Of a stretch of DNA of 64,000 nucleotides, positions 7,248 through 16,919 are shown piece by piece. The notes below the pieces were generated by a model. It saw nothing but the letters and a program-made list of their open reading frames with translations, was not told where the DNA came from and did no database searches. The stretch's first letter is position 1, and the number at the start of each line of letters is the position of its first letter. This DNA is from Stenotrophomonas indicatrix. Its GTDB lineage: Bacteria > Pseudomonadota > Gammaproteobacteria > Xanthomonadales > Xanthomonadaceae. The translations under genes were made by a program, and so were the position numbers. The DNA lies in the NCBI GenBank assembly GCA_041545745.1, contig CP168152.1:1858001-1922000 (forward strand). The letters are read 5' to 3'.

Positions 7248-8399
7248 ATGTCGCACCAAACCTTCCTGCCCGGCCCCCGCAGCGGACTCTGCGCTGCCGC
7301 GCTGCTGCTCTCCACCTCACTGCTGCTGAGCGGTTGCGCCGCTGGGCCCAACAACGAGGCCAAGGCGGCCGAGACCAAGGACGAGAAGAAGGTCGACGCG
7401 GTGCCGGTGGAAGTGGCCGTGGCCAGCCATCGCGCAGTGGCCGCCAGCTACACCGGAACCGCAGCACTGGAGCCGCGCGCCGAATCGCAGGTGGTCGCCA
7501 AGACCTCGGGCGTCGCGTTGGCGGTGCTGGTCGAGGAAGGGCAGCGGGTCAGCGCCGGGCAGCCTCTGGTGCGGCTGGATCCGGACCGCGCGCGCTTGGC
7601 CGTTGCCCAGAGCGAAGCGCAGATGCGCAAGCTGGAAAACGACTATCAGCGTGCACAGAAGCTGGTCGGCCAGCAGCTGGTCAGTGCGGCCAGCGTCGAC
7701 CAGTTGCGCTACGACCTGGAAAACATCCGCGCGCAGTACCGCCTGGCCACGCTGGAACTGTCGTATACGACCGTGGTCGCACCGATTTCCGGCGTGATCG
7801 CCTCGCGTTCGATCAAGACCGGCAACTTCGTGCAGATCAACACGCCGATCTTCCGCATCGTCGACAACTCGCGGCTGGAAGCCACCCTCAACGTACCCGA
7901 GCGCGAGCTGGCGACGCTGCGCGCAGGCCAGCCGGTCACGTTGTCGGCCGATGCGCTGCCGGGCCAGACCTTCACCGGTGTCGTCGACCGCATCGCGCCG
8001 GTGGTGGATTCGGGCAGCGGCACCTTCCGTGTGGTCAGTGCTTTCGATGGCGCTGCGCAGTCGCTGCAGCCTGGCATGTTCGGCCGCATCCGCATCGACT
8101 ACGACCAGCGTGCCGATGCGCTGGTGGTGCCGCGCCTGGCGCTGCTGGACGATGGTGAGCCGGCGGTGTTCCGGGTGCGCGGGGGCAAGGTCGCGCGGGT
8201 GCCGGTCAAGCTCGGCTACGCCGAAGGGCCGTGGGTGGAAATCCGTGAGGGACTGGCGGCGGGCGACCAGATCGTCACCGCCGGCAAGGTCGCCCTGCGC
8301 GATGGCACGGCAGTGCAGGTGATCGCCGATCCGAAGACCAAGGCAAAGACGGTAGCCACCTCGGCCAAGCCGGCAGAGAAGGCCGGGAGCACGCAATGA
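7248..8399 (+). CDS. RND efflux membrane-fusion (periplasmic adaptor) lipoprotein
   Basis: Periplasmic adaptor of 383 residues (HlyD/AcrA family). The lipoprotein signal has lipobox LLSGC near residue 27. The biotinyl-lipoyl-like segment (VVAKTSGVALAVLVEEGQRV) is followed by the alpha-hairpin (SEAQMRKLENDYQRAQKLVG), the second lipoyl half (VVAPISGVIASRSIKTGNFV), the beta-barrel (LEATLNVPERELATL) and a C-terminal membrane-proximal domain with a Lys/Ala tail. I chose the ATG at 7248, which starts the signal peptide; an upstream in-frame ATG at 7164 has none. It overlaps the first RND gene by ATGA, so translation is coupled. The operon contains no outer-membrane channel. It does not match a named Sme pump that I can confirm. 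Confidence 0.9.
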   Translation: MSHQTFLPGPRSGLCAAALLLSTSLLLSGCAAGPNNEAKAAETKDEKKVDAVPVEVAVASHRAVAASYTGTAALEPRAESQVVAKTSGVALAVLVEEGQRVSAGQPLVRLDPDRARLAVAQSEAQMRKLENDYQRAQKLVGQQLVSAASVDQLRYDLENIRAQYRLATLELSYTTVVAPISGVIASRSIKTGNFVQINTPIFRIVDNSRLEATLNVPERELATLRAGQPVTLSADALPGQTFTGVVDRIAPVVDSGSGTFRVVSAFDGAAQSLQPGMFGRIRIDYDQRADALVVPRLALLDDGEPAVFRVRGGKVARVPVKLGYAEGPWVEIREGLAAGDQIVTAGKVALRDGTAVQVIADPKTKAKTVATSAKPAEKAGSTQ

Positions 8400-11300
8400 C
8401 CGCGCCCGGCCACGACCACGGTGCCTCGCCAGGGAGCGACGGCGCCGCCGCAGGCATGCGTGGCGGCCTGGTGGAGTTCGCCACCCGCCGCCGCGTCACC
8501 ATCGCCATGTGCACGGTCACCCTGCTGCTGTTCGGCCTGATCGCGCTGGGCAACCTCAAGGTCAACCTGCTGCCGGACCTGAGCTATCCGACGCTGACCG
8601 TGCGCACCGAGTACACCGGTGCGGCGCCGACTGAAATCGAAACCCTGATCACCCAGCCGGTTGAAGAAGCCGTCGGCGTGGTCAAGAACCTGCGCAAGCT
8701 GAAGTCGGTGTCGCGCACCGGCCAGAGTGATGTGGTGCTCGAGTTCGCCTGGGGCACCAACATGGACCAGGCCAGTCTGGAAGTGCGCGACAAGATGGAG
8801 GCGCTGAACCTGCCACTGGAAGCCAAGGCTCCGGTGCTGCTGCGCTTCAATCCCTCCACCGAGCCGATCATGCGCCTGGTGCTGTCGACCAAGGCCGCGC
8901 CTGCGACCGACGAAGAAGCGGTCCGTGAACTGACCGGTCTGCGCCGTTATGCCGATGAAGACCTGAAAAAGAAGCTGGAGCCGGTTACCGGCGTGGCGGC
9001 GGTCAAGGTCGGCGGTGGCTTGGAAGACGAGATCCAGGTCGACATCGACCAGCAGAAACTGGCCCAGCTCAACCTGCCGATCGACACCGTCATCAAGCGG
9101 TTGAAGGAAGAGAACATCAATATTTCCGGCGGCCGTCTGGAGGAGGGCTCGCAGCGCTTCCTGGTGCGTACCGTCAACCAGTTCGCTGATCTGGAAGAGA
9201 TCCGCAACCTGCTGGTCACCACCCAGTCCGCCAACGGCAGCGCGGCCGACTCGGCGCTGCAGCAGATGTTCAACATCGCGGCCTCGACAGGTTCGGCTGC
9301 GGCCGTCGCCGCAGCTTCCGCTGCGCAGAGCGCTTCGTCCGGCGGCGGCTCCAGCGTGGTCGCCAACGGTGTGCCGGTGCGCCTGAAGGACGTGGCCACC
9401 GTGCGCCAGGGCTACAAGGAGCGCGAAGCGGTCATCCGCCTGGGCGGCAAGGAATCGGTCGAACTGGCGATCTACAAGGAAGGCGACGCCAATACCGTTG
9501 CCACCGCCGAAGCGCTGCGCAAGCGTCTGGAGCAGATCAAGGCAACGTTCCCGGCCGATGCCGAACTGACCACCATCGAAGACCAGTCGCGCTTCATCGA
9601 GCACGCCATCGCTGACGTCAAGAAGGACGCGGTGATCGGCGGCCTGCTGGCGATCCTGATCATCTTCCTGTTCCTGCGCGACGGCTGGAGCACGTTCGTG
9701 ATCAGCCTGTCGTTGCCGGTCTCGATCATCGCCACGTTCTTCTTCATGGGCCAGCTCGGCCTGAGCTTGAACGTGATGTCGCTGGGCGGCCTGGCACTGG
9801 CCACGGGCCTGGTGGTGGATGACTCGATCGTGGTGCTGGAGAGCATCGCCAAGGCGCGCGAGCGCGGCCTGGGCATCCTGCAGGCGGCCATCGCCGGCAC
9901 CCGCGAAGTGAGCATGGCGGTGGTTGCTTCCACCCTGACCACCATCGCGGTGTTCCTGCCGCTGGTGTTCGTCGACGGCATCGCCGGCCAGCTGTTCCGC
10001 GACCAGGCGCTGACCGTGGCCATCGCCATCGCGATCTCGTTGCTGGTGTCGATGACCCTGATCCCGATGCTGAGCTCGCTGAAGGGCCGGCCGCCGCTGG
10101 CATTCCCGGAAGAAGCCGCGGCCGAGCCGTGGCAGCCGCAGAGCCGCTGGCAGAAGCCGGTCGCGCTCGGCCGTCGTGGTGTGATGGCAACGATGCGCTG
10201 GGGTTTCTACGCACTTGCATGGTTGGTGGTGCGCATCTGTCGCGGCGTCGCTGCGGTGGTCGGCCCGGTGATGCGCAAGGCCAGCGACGTCGCCATGAAG
10301 CCGTACGCCGGTGCCGAGCGCGGCTACCTGCGGCTGCTGCCAGGTGCGTTGGCCCATCCCGGCAAGGTGCTGGGCCTGGCTGCACTGGCGTTCGTCGGCA
10401 CGATGGCGCTGGTGCCGATGCTCGGTGCCGACCTGATCCCGCAGCTGGCGCAGGACCGTTTCGAAATGACGGTCAAGCTGCCGGCCGGCACGCCGCTGAA
10501 GCAGACCGACGCACTGGTGCGCGAGCTGCAGCTGGCACACGGCAAGGGCGAGGGCGTGGCATCGCTGTACGGCGTCAGCGGCAGCGGTACTCGCCTGGAT
10601 GCCAGCCCGACCGAAAGTGGCGAGAACATCGGCAAGCTGACCATCGTGATGGAAGGTGGCGGCAACCCGCAGATCGAAGCGGAGATCACCGAACGCCTGC
10701 GCGACACCATGGGCCAGCATCCGGGTGCGCAGGTCGACTTCGCGCGGCCGGCATTGTTCAGCTTCTCCACGCCGCTGGAGATCGAACTGCGCGGGCAGGA
10801 CATGGCCACCCTGGAAGTGGCGGGCCAGCGCCTGGCGGCGCTGCTGCGCGGCAACGCGCACTACGCCGACGTCAAATCCACCGTGGAAGAGGGCTTCCCG
10901 GAAATCCAGATCCGCTTCGACCAGGAGCGTGCCGGTGCACTGGGCCTGACCACGCGGCAGATCGCCGATGTGGTGGTGAAGAAGGTGCGCGGCGATGTGG
11001 CCACCCGCTACAGCTTCCGTGACCGCAAGATTGATGTGCTGGTGCGCGCGCAGGAAACCGATCGTGCCAGCGTGGAGAGCATCCGCCGCTTGATCGTCAA
11101 TCCGGGCAGCACCCGTCCGGTCACGCTGGACGCAGTGGCCGACGTGGTGGCCACCACCGGCCCCAGCGAGATCCATCGCGCCGACCAGACCCGGGTTGCC
11201 GTGGTCTCGGCCAACCTGCGCGACATCGACCTTGGCGCGGCCATGCGCGAAGTACAGCAGATGGTGTCCGAACAGCCGCTGGGCGCTGGCGTGGGCCTGC

Positions 11301-11914
11301 ACATCGGCGGCCAGGGCGAAGAACTGGCTCAGGCAGCGAAGTCGCTGATCTTCGCCTTCGGCCTGGCGATCTTCCTGGTCTACCTGGTGATGGCGTCGCA
11401 GTTCGAGTCGCTGCTGCATCCGTTCGTGATCCTGTTCACCATCCCGCTGGCGCTGGTCGGCGCGATCCTGGCGTTGATGCTGACCGGCAAGCCGATCTCG
11501 GTGGTGGTGTTCATCGGCCTGATCCTGCTGGTCGGCCTGGTCACAAAGAACGCGATCATCCTGATCGACAAGGTCAACCAGCTGCGCGAGGCCGGCGTGG
11601 CCAAGCACGAGGCGCTGGTGGAAGGCGCACGCTCGCGCCTGCGGCCGATCATCATGACCACCCTGTGCACGCTGTTCGGCTTCCTGCCGCTGGCGGTGGC
11701 GATGGGCGAGGGCGCCGAGGTGCGTGCACCGATGGCGATCACCGTGATCGGCGGCCTGCTGGTGTCGACCCTGCTGACCCTGCTGGTGATCCCGGTGGTG
11801 TACGACCTGATGGACCGCCGCGGTGATGCCTATTACCGCGAACGTGGCCGCAAGCATGCTGGTGAGGGCCTGCACGCTGCGGGCCGCAGCGCGGGTGGGG
11901 AGGAACCGGCATGA
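8396..11914 (+). CDS. RND efflux permease subunit 1 (HAE1 family, 1172 residues)
   Basis: Inner-membrane proton-driven RND permease. The usual architecture is visible: TM1 near residue 35, a first periplasmic pore domain starting VNLLPDLSYPTLTVRTEY, TM2-TM6 with the proton-relay acidic pair in TGLVVDDSIVVLESI, a second periplasmic half, and TM8-TM12 including LILLVGLVTKNAIILID. At 1172 residues it is over 100 longer than typical HAE1 pumps. The extra length sits in an Ala/Ser/Gly-rich insertion in the first periplasmic half (about residues 279-325) and in a long loop with extra hydrophobic stretches between the two membrane halves (about 565-645). It overlaps its neighbours on both sides by 4 bp. 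The substrate is unknown. Confidence 0.9.
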   Translation: MTAPGHDHGASPGSDGAAAGMRGGLVEFATRRRVTIAMCTVTLLLFGLIALGNLKVNLLPDLSYPTLTVRTEYTGAAPTEIETLITQPVEEAVGVVKNLRKLKSVSRTGQSDVVLEFAWGTNMDQASLEVRDKMEALNLPLEAKAPVLLRFNPSTEPIMRLVLSTKAAPATDEEAVRELTGLRRYADEDLKKKLEPVTGVAAVKVGGGLEDEIQVDIDQQKLAQLNLPIDTVIKRLKEENINISGGRLEEGSQRFLVRTVNQFADLEEIRNLLVTTQSANGSAADSALQQMFNIAASTGSAAAVAAASAAQSASSGGGSSVVANGVPVRLKDVATVRQGYKEREAVIRLGGKESVELAIYKEGDANTVATAEALRKRLEQIKATFPADAELTTIEDQSRFIEHAIADVKKDAVIGGLLAILIIFLFLRDGWSTFVISLSLPVSIIATFFFMGQLGLSLNVMSLGGLALATGLVVDDSIVVLESIAKARERGLGILQAAIAGTREVSMAVVASTLTTIAVFLPLVFVDGIAGQLFRDQALTVAIAIAISLLVSMTLIPMLSSLKGRPPLAFPEEAAAEPWQPQSRWQKPVALGRRGVMATMRWGFYALAWLVVRICRGVAAVVGPVMRKASDVAMKPYAGAERGYLRLLPGALAHPGKVLGLAALAFVGTMALVPMLGADLIPQLAQDRFEMTVKLPAGTPLKQTDALVRELQLAHGKGEGVASLYGVSGSGTRLDASPTESGENIGKLTIVMEGGGNPQIEAEITERLRDTMGQHPGAQVDFARPALFSFSTPLEIELRGQDMATLEVAGQRLAALLRGNAHYADVKSTVEEGFPEIQIRFDQERAGALGLTTRQIADVVVKKVRGDVATRYSFRDRKIDVLVRAQETDRASVESIRRLIVNPGSTRPVTLDAVADVVATTGPSEIHRADQTRVAVVSANLRDIDLGAAMREVQQMVSEQPLGAGVGLHIGGQGEELAQAAKSLIFAFGLAIFLVYLVMASQFESLLHPFVILFTIPLALVGAILALMLTGKPISVVVFIGLILLVGLVTKNAIILIDKVNQLREAGVAKHEALVEGARSRLRPIIMTTLCTLFGFLPLAVAMGEGAEVRAPMAITVIGGLLVSTLLTLLVIPVVYDLMDRRGDAYYRERGRKHAGEGLHAAGRSAGGEEPA

Positions 11915-14900
11915 GCATTGCCGAGTTCTCCATCCGCCGGCCAGTCACCACCATCATGTGTTTCGTGTCGTTGGTGGTGGTCGGACTGATTGCCTCGTTC
12001 CGGCTGCCACTGGAAGCGCTGCCGGACATCTCCGCACCGTTCCTGTTCGTGCAGATTCCGTATACCGGCTCCACCCCGGAAGAAGTCGAGCGGACCATCA
12101 TCCGCCCGGTGGAAGAGTCGTTGGCGACGATGACCGGCATCAAGCGCATGCGCTCCTCGGCGACGTCGGAAGCCGCGTCGATCTTCATCGAGTTCAGCGA
12201 CTGGGATCGCGATATCGCCATCGCCGCTTCCGACGCACGCGAGCGCATCGATGCGATCCGCAGCGATCTGCCTGACGACGTGCAGCGCTACAACGTGTTC
12301 AAGTGGTCCAGCAGCGACCAGCCAGTGCTGAAGGTGCGCCTGGCCAGCACCACCGACCTGACCACTGCCTATGACATGCTCGACCGCGAATTCAAACGGC
12401 GTATCGAGCGGATTCCGGGTGTGGCCCGGGTCGAGATCACCGGCGCGCCGCCGAATGAGGTGGAGATCGCGATCGATCCGAACCGCCTGAACGCACACGG
12501 CCTGAGCATCAACGAGCTGAGTGATCGCCTGCGCACGCTGAACTTCTCGATCTCGGCCGGGCAGATCGACGACAACGGCCAGCGCGTGCGCGTGCAGCCG
12601 GTGGGTGAGATCACCGACCTGCAGGAAATGCGTGATCTGGTCATCAATGCCAAGGGACTGCGCCTGGGTGACATTGCCGACGTGCGGCTGAAGCCGGCAC
12701 GGATGAGCTACGGCCGCCGCCTGGATGGCAATCCTGCCGTCGGCCTGGACATCTACAAGGAACGCAGCGCCAACCTGGTGGACGTCTCACGCGGCGCGCT
12801 TGCCGAGGTTGAAGCGATCCGCGCGCAGGACTCGATGCGCGACGTGCAGATCAAGGTGATCGACAACCAGGGCAAGGCGGTGACTTCGTCCCTGCTTGAG
12901 TTGGCCGAGGCCGGTGGCGTCGGCCTGATCCTGTCGGTGACGGTGCTGTTCTTCTTCCTGCGCCACTGGCCATCCACGCTGATGGTGACCCTGGCCATTC
13001 CGATCTGTTTCACCATCACCCTCGGTTTCATGTACTTCGCTGGCGTCACGCTCAACATCCTGACCATGATGGGCCTGCTGCTGGCGGTGGGCATGCTGGT
13101 CGACAACGCCGTGGTGGTGGTCGAGAGCATCTACCAGGAACGCGAGCGACTGCCGGACCAGCCACGCCTGGCCTCGATCATCGGCACCCGCAACGTTGCC
13201 ATCGCGCTCAGCGCCGGCACCTTGTGCCACTGCATCGTGTTCGTACCCAACCTGTTCGGCGAAACCAACAACATCAGCATCTTCATGGCGCAGATCGCGA
13301 TCACCATCTCGGTCTCGCTGCTGGCCTCCTGGCTGGTGGCGGTCAGCCTGATTCCGATGCTGTCCGCACGCATGGCCACACCGAAGCTGGTGCATTCGCA
13401 GACCGGCGTGATCGCGCGCCTGCAGCGTCGGTACGCGCAGCTGCTGGACTGGTCACTGCGCCATCGTGGCTGGAGCCTGCTGGGCATCCTGCTGGTGGTG
13501 CTGGTCAGCCTGGTGCCGATGAAACTGACCAAGATCGACATGTTCGGCGGCGACGGCGGCAAGGACATCTTCATCGGCTACATGTGGAAGGGCGCCTACA
13601 CCTACCGGCAGATGTCGGAGGAAGTGGCCCGCGTCGAAGCCTGGGTCGAGGAGAACCGCGAGCGCCTGCACGTGCAGCAGGTCTACTCCTGGTACAGCGA
13701 ACAGGAAGGCAGCTCGACCGTGGTCACCTTGGACGAGAAGTACGCCAAGGACATCAAGGCGCTGCAGGAAGAGGTGCGCAAGGGCCTGCCGAAGTCTGCG
13801 CGTACCGACTACTTCGTCGGCAACCAGGGCGGTGATGGCGGCGGCGGTGGCGGCAACCAGGGTGTGCAGGTGCAGCTGGTCGGCGACTCCAGCGCGATGC
13901 TGCAGGAGATCGGCCAGGAAGTGCTGCCGCTGCTGGCGCAGCGGGCCGAGCTGCGCGATGTGCGTATCGACAATGGCGAGAAGGGCGGCGAGCTGAAAGT
14001 GCACGTCGACCGCGAGCGCGCAGCGGCCTTCGGATTCAATGCCGAGCAGGTGGCCAGCTTCGTCGGCCTGGCGCTGCGTGGCGCGCCGATGCGCGAGTTC
14101 CGTCGTGGTGACAACGAAGTGCCGGTGTGGGTGCGCTTCGCCGGCGCCGAACAGAGCAGCCCCGAAGACCTTGCGGGTTTCAGCGTGCGCACCGGCGATG
14201 GCCGCAGCGTGCCGCTGCTGAGTCTGGTCAGCATCGATGTGGGTTCATCGGCGACCCAGATCGGCCGCACCAACCGCCAGACCACGCTGACCATCAAGGC
14301 CAACCTGGCCGAGAAGATCACCGCGCCGGACGGTCGCAAGGCCATGGAAGCAGTGCTCAAGCCGATGAACTTCCCGGCCGGCTACGGCTTCACCTTCGAC
14401 GGTGGCGACTACGGCGATGACAACGAGGCGATGCAGCAGATGGTGTTCAACCTGCTGATCGCGCTGGTGATGATCTACGTGGTGATGGCCGCGGTGTTCG
14501 AATCGCTGCTGTTCCCGGCGGCGATCATGAGCGGTGTGCTGTTCTCGATCTTCGGCGTGTTCTGGCTGTTCTGGATCACCGGCACCTCGTTCGGGATCAT
14601 GTCCTTCATCGGCATTCTGGTGCTGATGGGCGTGGTGGTGAACAACGGCATCGTGATGATCGAGCACATCAACAATCTGCGCCGGGGCGGGATGGGCCGT
14701 ACCCAGGCGCTGGTGGAGGGCTCACGCGAGCGTCTGCGCCCGATCATGATGACCATGGGCACGGCGATCCTGGCGATGGTGCCGATCTCGCTGACCGACA
14801 CGCAGATGTTCGGCAATGGGCCGGAGTACTCGCCGATGGCGCGTGCGATTGCCGGTGGCCTGGCCTTCTCGACCGTGGTCAGCCTGTTGTTCCTGCCGAC

Positions 14901-15000
14901 CATCTACGCGGTGCTCGATGACCTGCGCAATGCGGTGGTGCGCCTGATCCAACGCGCCCGCGGGCTGGAGAGGGTAGAGCCGGGCGCTGCCCGGCTGTAA
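11911..15000 (+). CDS. RND efflux permease subunit 2 (HAE1 family, 1029 residues)
   Basis: Second RND permease in the same operon, of standard length. It has TM1 (TIMCFVSLVVVGLIASF), the pore domain opening FRLPLEALPDISAPFLFVQI, the proton-relay segment LAVGMLVDNAVVVVESIYQE, and the late block FIGILVLMGVVVNNGIVMIE. A Gly-rich loop (GGDGGGGGGN) lies in the second periplasmic half near residue 645. It starts inside the stop codon of subunit 1 (ATGA), so the two are made together. Sharing one adaptor suggests a heteromeric pump in the manner of MdtBC or SmeJK, although the sequences do not look like close MdtB/MdtC copies. A strong terminator follows. Drug or other substrate specificity cannot be read from sequence. 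Confidence 0.9.
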   Translation: MSIAEFSIRRPVTTIMCFVSLVVVGLIASFRLPLEALPDISAPFLFVQIPYTGSTPEEVERTIIRPVEESLATMTGIKRMRSSATSEAASIFIEFSDWDRDIAIAASDARERIDAIRSDLPDDVQRYNVFKWSSSDQPVLKVRLASTTDLTTAYDMLDREFKRRIERIPGVARVEITGAPPNEVEIAIDPNRLNAHGLSINELSDRLRTLNFSISAGQIDDNGQRVRVQPVGEITDLQEMRDLVINAKGLRLGDIADVRLKPARMSYGRRLDGNPAVGLDIYKERSANLVDVSRGALAEVEAIRAQDSMRDVQIKVIDNQGKAVTSSLLELAEAGGVGLILSVTVLFFFLRHWPSTLMVTLAIPICFTITLGFMYFAGVTLNILTMMGLLLAVGMLVDNAVVVVESIYQERERLPDQPRLASIIGTRNVAIALSAGTLCHCIVFVPNLFGETNNISIFMAQIAITISVSLLASWLVAVSLIPMLSARMATPKLVHSQTGVIARLQRRYAQLLDWSLRHRGWSLLGILLVVLVSLVPMKLTKIDMFGGDGGKDIFIGYMWKGAYTYRQMSEEVARVEAWVEENRERLHVQQVYSWYSEQEGSSTVVTLDEKYAKDIKALQEEVRKGLPKSARTDYFVGNQGGDGGGGGGNQGVQVQLVGDSSAMLQEIGQEVLPLLAQRAELRDVRIDNGEKGGELKVHVDRERAAAFGFNAEQVASFVGLALRGAPMREFRRGDNEVPVWVRFAGAEQSSPEDLAGFSVRTGDGRSVPLLSLVSIDVGSSATQIGRTNRQTTLTIKANLAEKITAPDGRKAMEAVLKPMNFPAGYGFTFDGGDYGDDNEAMQQMVFNLLIALVMIYVVMAAVFESLLFPAAIMSGVLFSIFGVFWLFWITGTSFGIMSFIGILVLMGVVVNNGIVMIEHINNLRRGGMGRTQALVEGSRERLRPIMMTMGTAILAMVPISLTDTQMFGNGPEYSPMARAIAGGLAFSTVVSLLFLPTIYAVLDDLRNAVVRLIQRARGLERVEPGAARL

Positions 15001-15025
15001 TGCACAACACAACGTGTTTGTGGTG

Positions 15026-15066
15026 GGGGGAGACCGGTCGTAGTGGGGCGGTCTCCCCCTTTTTTT
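15026..15066 (+). terminator. Rho-independent terminator of the RND operon
   Basis: Stem GGGGGAGACC paired with GGTCTCCCCC about 15 bases later, followed by a run of seven or more T residues. It begins 26 bp after the stop of RND subunit 2. Confidence 0.9.
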
Positions 15067-15090
15067 CATCGCCGTAGCGTGTAAATGTCG

Positions 15091-15138
15091 TGCCAACCAA
15101 GGTTGGCAGCTACCGGTAGCGCCGGGTCATGCCCGGCG
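15091..15138. repeat. SMAG/REP pair of two stem types
   Basis: A minus-oriented GTAGCTGCCAACC element (15091-15113) abuts a plus-oriented GTAGCGCCGGG element (15116-15138). The two have different stem sequences, so this is a hybrid pair rather than a simple inverted dimer. Confidence 0.85.
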
Positions 15139-15149
15139 AGGCAGCGCGA

Positions 15150-16382
15150 TCAGCTCGCCACCTTGCTCCACACCTTGCCGGCGGTCAGCCACAGGCCCAG
15201 CATGCTGCCCAGGTTGGTCAGCATGAAGGTCAGCACCACGCGGGTAACACGGTTGCGGTACCAGCCTTTCAACGACTGCGCATCGTCACGCAGCTTGAGG
15301 AAATCCTCGTAGGTTGGCTTGCGCAGGCGCGCCTCCACCAGGGCCGCGAACGCACCGGTGGGGATGCTCAGGCGGAACGGCTTGAACGGCGCCACCACGA
15401 TCGCGGTGAGGATGCTCAGCGGATGGCTGCCGGCCACCAGGCAGCCCAGACCAGCCAGGCCGCCGGTATACATCGCCCAGGTCGCCAGCAGCTCGGTGCC
15501 CACGCCCAGTCCACCACGATAGAAGCCAACACCGATGCCGGTGGCCACGATGGCGAGGATCGCCAGGGTGAACCACGGGATGTTGCGCTTCTTCGGCACC
15601 GCTTCCAGCTGCTCGCGCAACGGCGCAGGCGCCTCGGTATCGGTTTCCAGGTAACGCGCCAGGCCGGCCAGATGGCCGGCGCCGACCACCGCCAGCACTT
15701 CGCGCTGCTGCGGATCATGCGCTTCGCGCAGGCGCGTGGCCATGTAGCGGTCGCGCTCACCGATGATCGTTTCGTACAGGGCCGGGTTCTCGCTGGCGAA
15801 CTCGCCGAAGCTCGATTCCAGCATGTCACCCTGCTTCAGCTTCTCGATCTCGTCTTCGCCGACATCCTCGGACGAGAACAGGCCGGCGCCGAGCCCGGCC
15901 ACCAGCTTCAGCTTGCCGAAGAAGCCCAGTCGTTGCGAGGCGCGACGGAACGTCAGGCCGACTTCGCGGTCGATCAGGTGCACCGGCAGGTTGCGCTCGC
16001 GCGCCAGGTCCACTGCTCGCTTCAGTTCGGCGCCCGGCTCGATGCCGAGCTGTTCGGCCAGTCGGCGCTGGTAGGCCGACAGCGCGAGGTTGGCCGCGAA
16101 CAACGCGACGCGGCCCTTGCGGATCACTTCCACCAGGTCCAGTTTGGCCAGCGTGTCCGGATCACTCAGCGCCTGCAGGCGCTGCGGGTCCAGCTCGACC
16201 GCCACCGCATCGAAACGTCCACTGTCGATGGCTTTCTCCACCGCCTCGACGCTGGCATGGGAAACATGGGCGGTGCCCAGCAGGGTGTAGCGCACGCCAT
16301 CGCGTTCGACGACGCGTACGGGCTGGCCGGCAAACAGATCGTCGCCGGTTTCGGGAAGGGTTTCAGTCATGGAATCATTCAT
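15150..16382 (-). CDS. TraB/PrgY family membrane protein
   Basis: TraB-family protein of 410 residues (Tiki/TraB/GumN superfamily of putative metalloproteases). The conserved N-terminal GTAHVS motif and the central GxGH motif (VVGAGHLAGL) are both present, with acidic residues between (AVELDPQR). The C-terminal third has three or more hydrophobic segments (FTLAILAIVATGIGVGFY; WAMYTGGLAGLGCLVAG; VVLTFMLTNLGSMLGLW), so it is membrane-anchored by its C-terminus. The start is uncertain. The ATG at 16382 overlaps the stop of the upstream acetyltransferase gene (stop codon 16377-16375), while an in-frame ATG at 16370 would remove four residues. The overlap suggests translational coupling. Function in bacteria is not settled: PrgY blocks a peptide pheromone in Enterococcus. 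Confidence 0.8.
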   Translation of the reverse strand: MNDSMTETLPETGDDLFAGQPVRVVERDGVRYTLLGTAHVSHASVEAVEKAIDSGRFDAVAVELDPQRLQALSDPDTLAKLDLVEVIRKGRVALFAANLALSAYQRRLAEQLGIEPGAELKRAVDLARERNLPVHLIDREVGLTFRRASQRLGFFGKLKLVAGLGAGLFSSEDVGEDEIEKLKQGDMLESSFGEFASENPALYETIIGERDRYMATRLREAHDPQQREVLAVVGAGHLAGLARYLETDTEAPAPLREQLEAVPKKRNIPWFTLAILAIVATGIGVGFYRGGLGVGTELLATWAMYTGGLAGLGCLVAGSHPLSILTAIVVAPFKPFRLSIPTGAFAALVEARLRKPTYEDFLKLRDDAQSLKGWYRNRVTRVVLTFMLTNLGSMLGLWLTAGKVWSKVAS

Positions 16383-16905
16383 TGGAAGGAGCGGAATCGG
16401 CGCCATCGCCGAGCGCGCGCTGCATCTGTACGGTGTCCAGCCAGCGGCCGTGCTTGCGACCGAGGCCACGGAACACGCCCACCAGCTGGAAACCGAAGCG
16501 TTCGTGCAGCTTGATGGAGGCAGTGTTGGTCGGCTCGCCGATCACCGCCACCATCTGTCGATGGCCGCGCGCGGTGCAGGCATCGATCAATGCCTGCAGC
16601 AGGCTGGTGCCGACGCCACGGCCCTGGAAACGGGCATCGACATAGACCGAGTTCTCAACGGTCCACTGGTAGGCGATGCGCGTGCGGTAGGTGTTGGCAT
16701 ACGCATAGCCGGCAACCTGGCCGTCGACCTCGGCCACCAGGTAGGGAAAGCCGCGGTCGATGATGTCGCGCATGCGGCGCAGCATCTCGGCCTGGTCGGG
16801 AATGTCGTACTCGTAGGTGTTGACGAAGTCGGTCACTTCCACCGCGTAGATCGCGGTGATCGCAGCGATGTCGGCAGGGCCGGCATCACGGATGAGTACG
16901 GCCAT
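16375..16905 (-). CDS. GNAT-family N-acetyltransferase, phosphinothricin-acetyltransferase-like
   Basis: GNAT acetyltransferase of 176 residues. The acetyl-CoA-binding loop is seen in VDARFQGRGVGTSLLQALID. The following NTASIKLHERFGFQLVGVFR and the Trp-containing RGLGRKHGRWLDTVQMQR are typical of the Pat/Bar/YncA group, which acetylates amino-acid-like substrates such as methionine sulfone or phosphinothricin. The actual substrate is not known. The start MAVLIRDAGPADIAAI is well placed for the first beta strand. The gene lies 14 bp after aguB and overlaps the TraB-family gene, so it may be part of an aguB-GNAT-TraB transcript. A link to agmatine metabolism would be guesswork. Confidence 0.8.
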   Translation of the reverse strand: MAVLIRDAGPADIAAITAIYAVEVTDFVNTYEYDIPDQAEMLRRMRDIIDRGFPYLVAEVDGQVAGYAYANTYRTRIAYQWTVENSVYVDARFQGRGVGTSLLQALIDACTARGHRQMVAVIGEPTNTASIKLHERFGFQLVGVFRGLGRKHGRWLDTVQMQRALGDGADSAPSNE

Positions 16906-16919
16906 GCGCGGGCTCCGGG

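Noticed and set aside
8216..11875. 1219-residue minus-strand open frame
   Set aside because: Antisense to the first RND permease, with low-complexity His/Asp/Gln/Arg composition and no recognisable domain.
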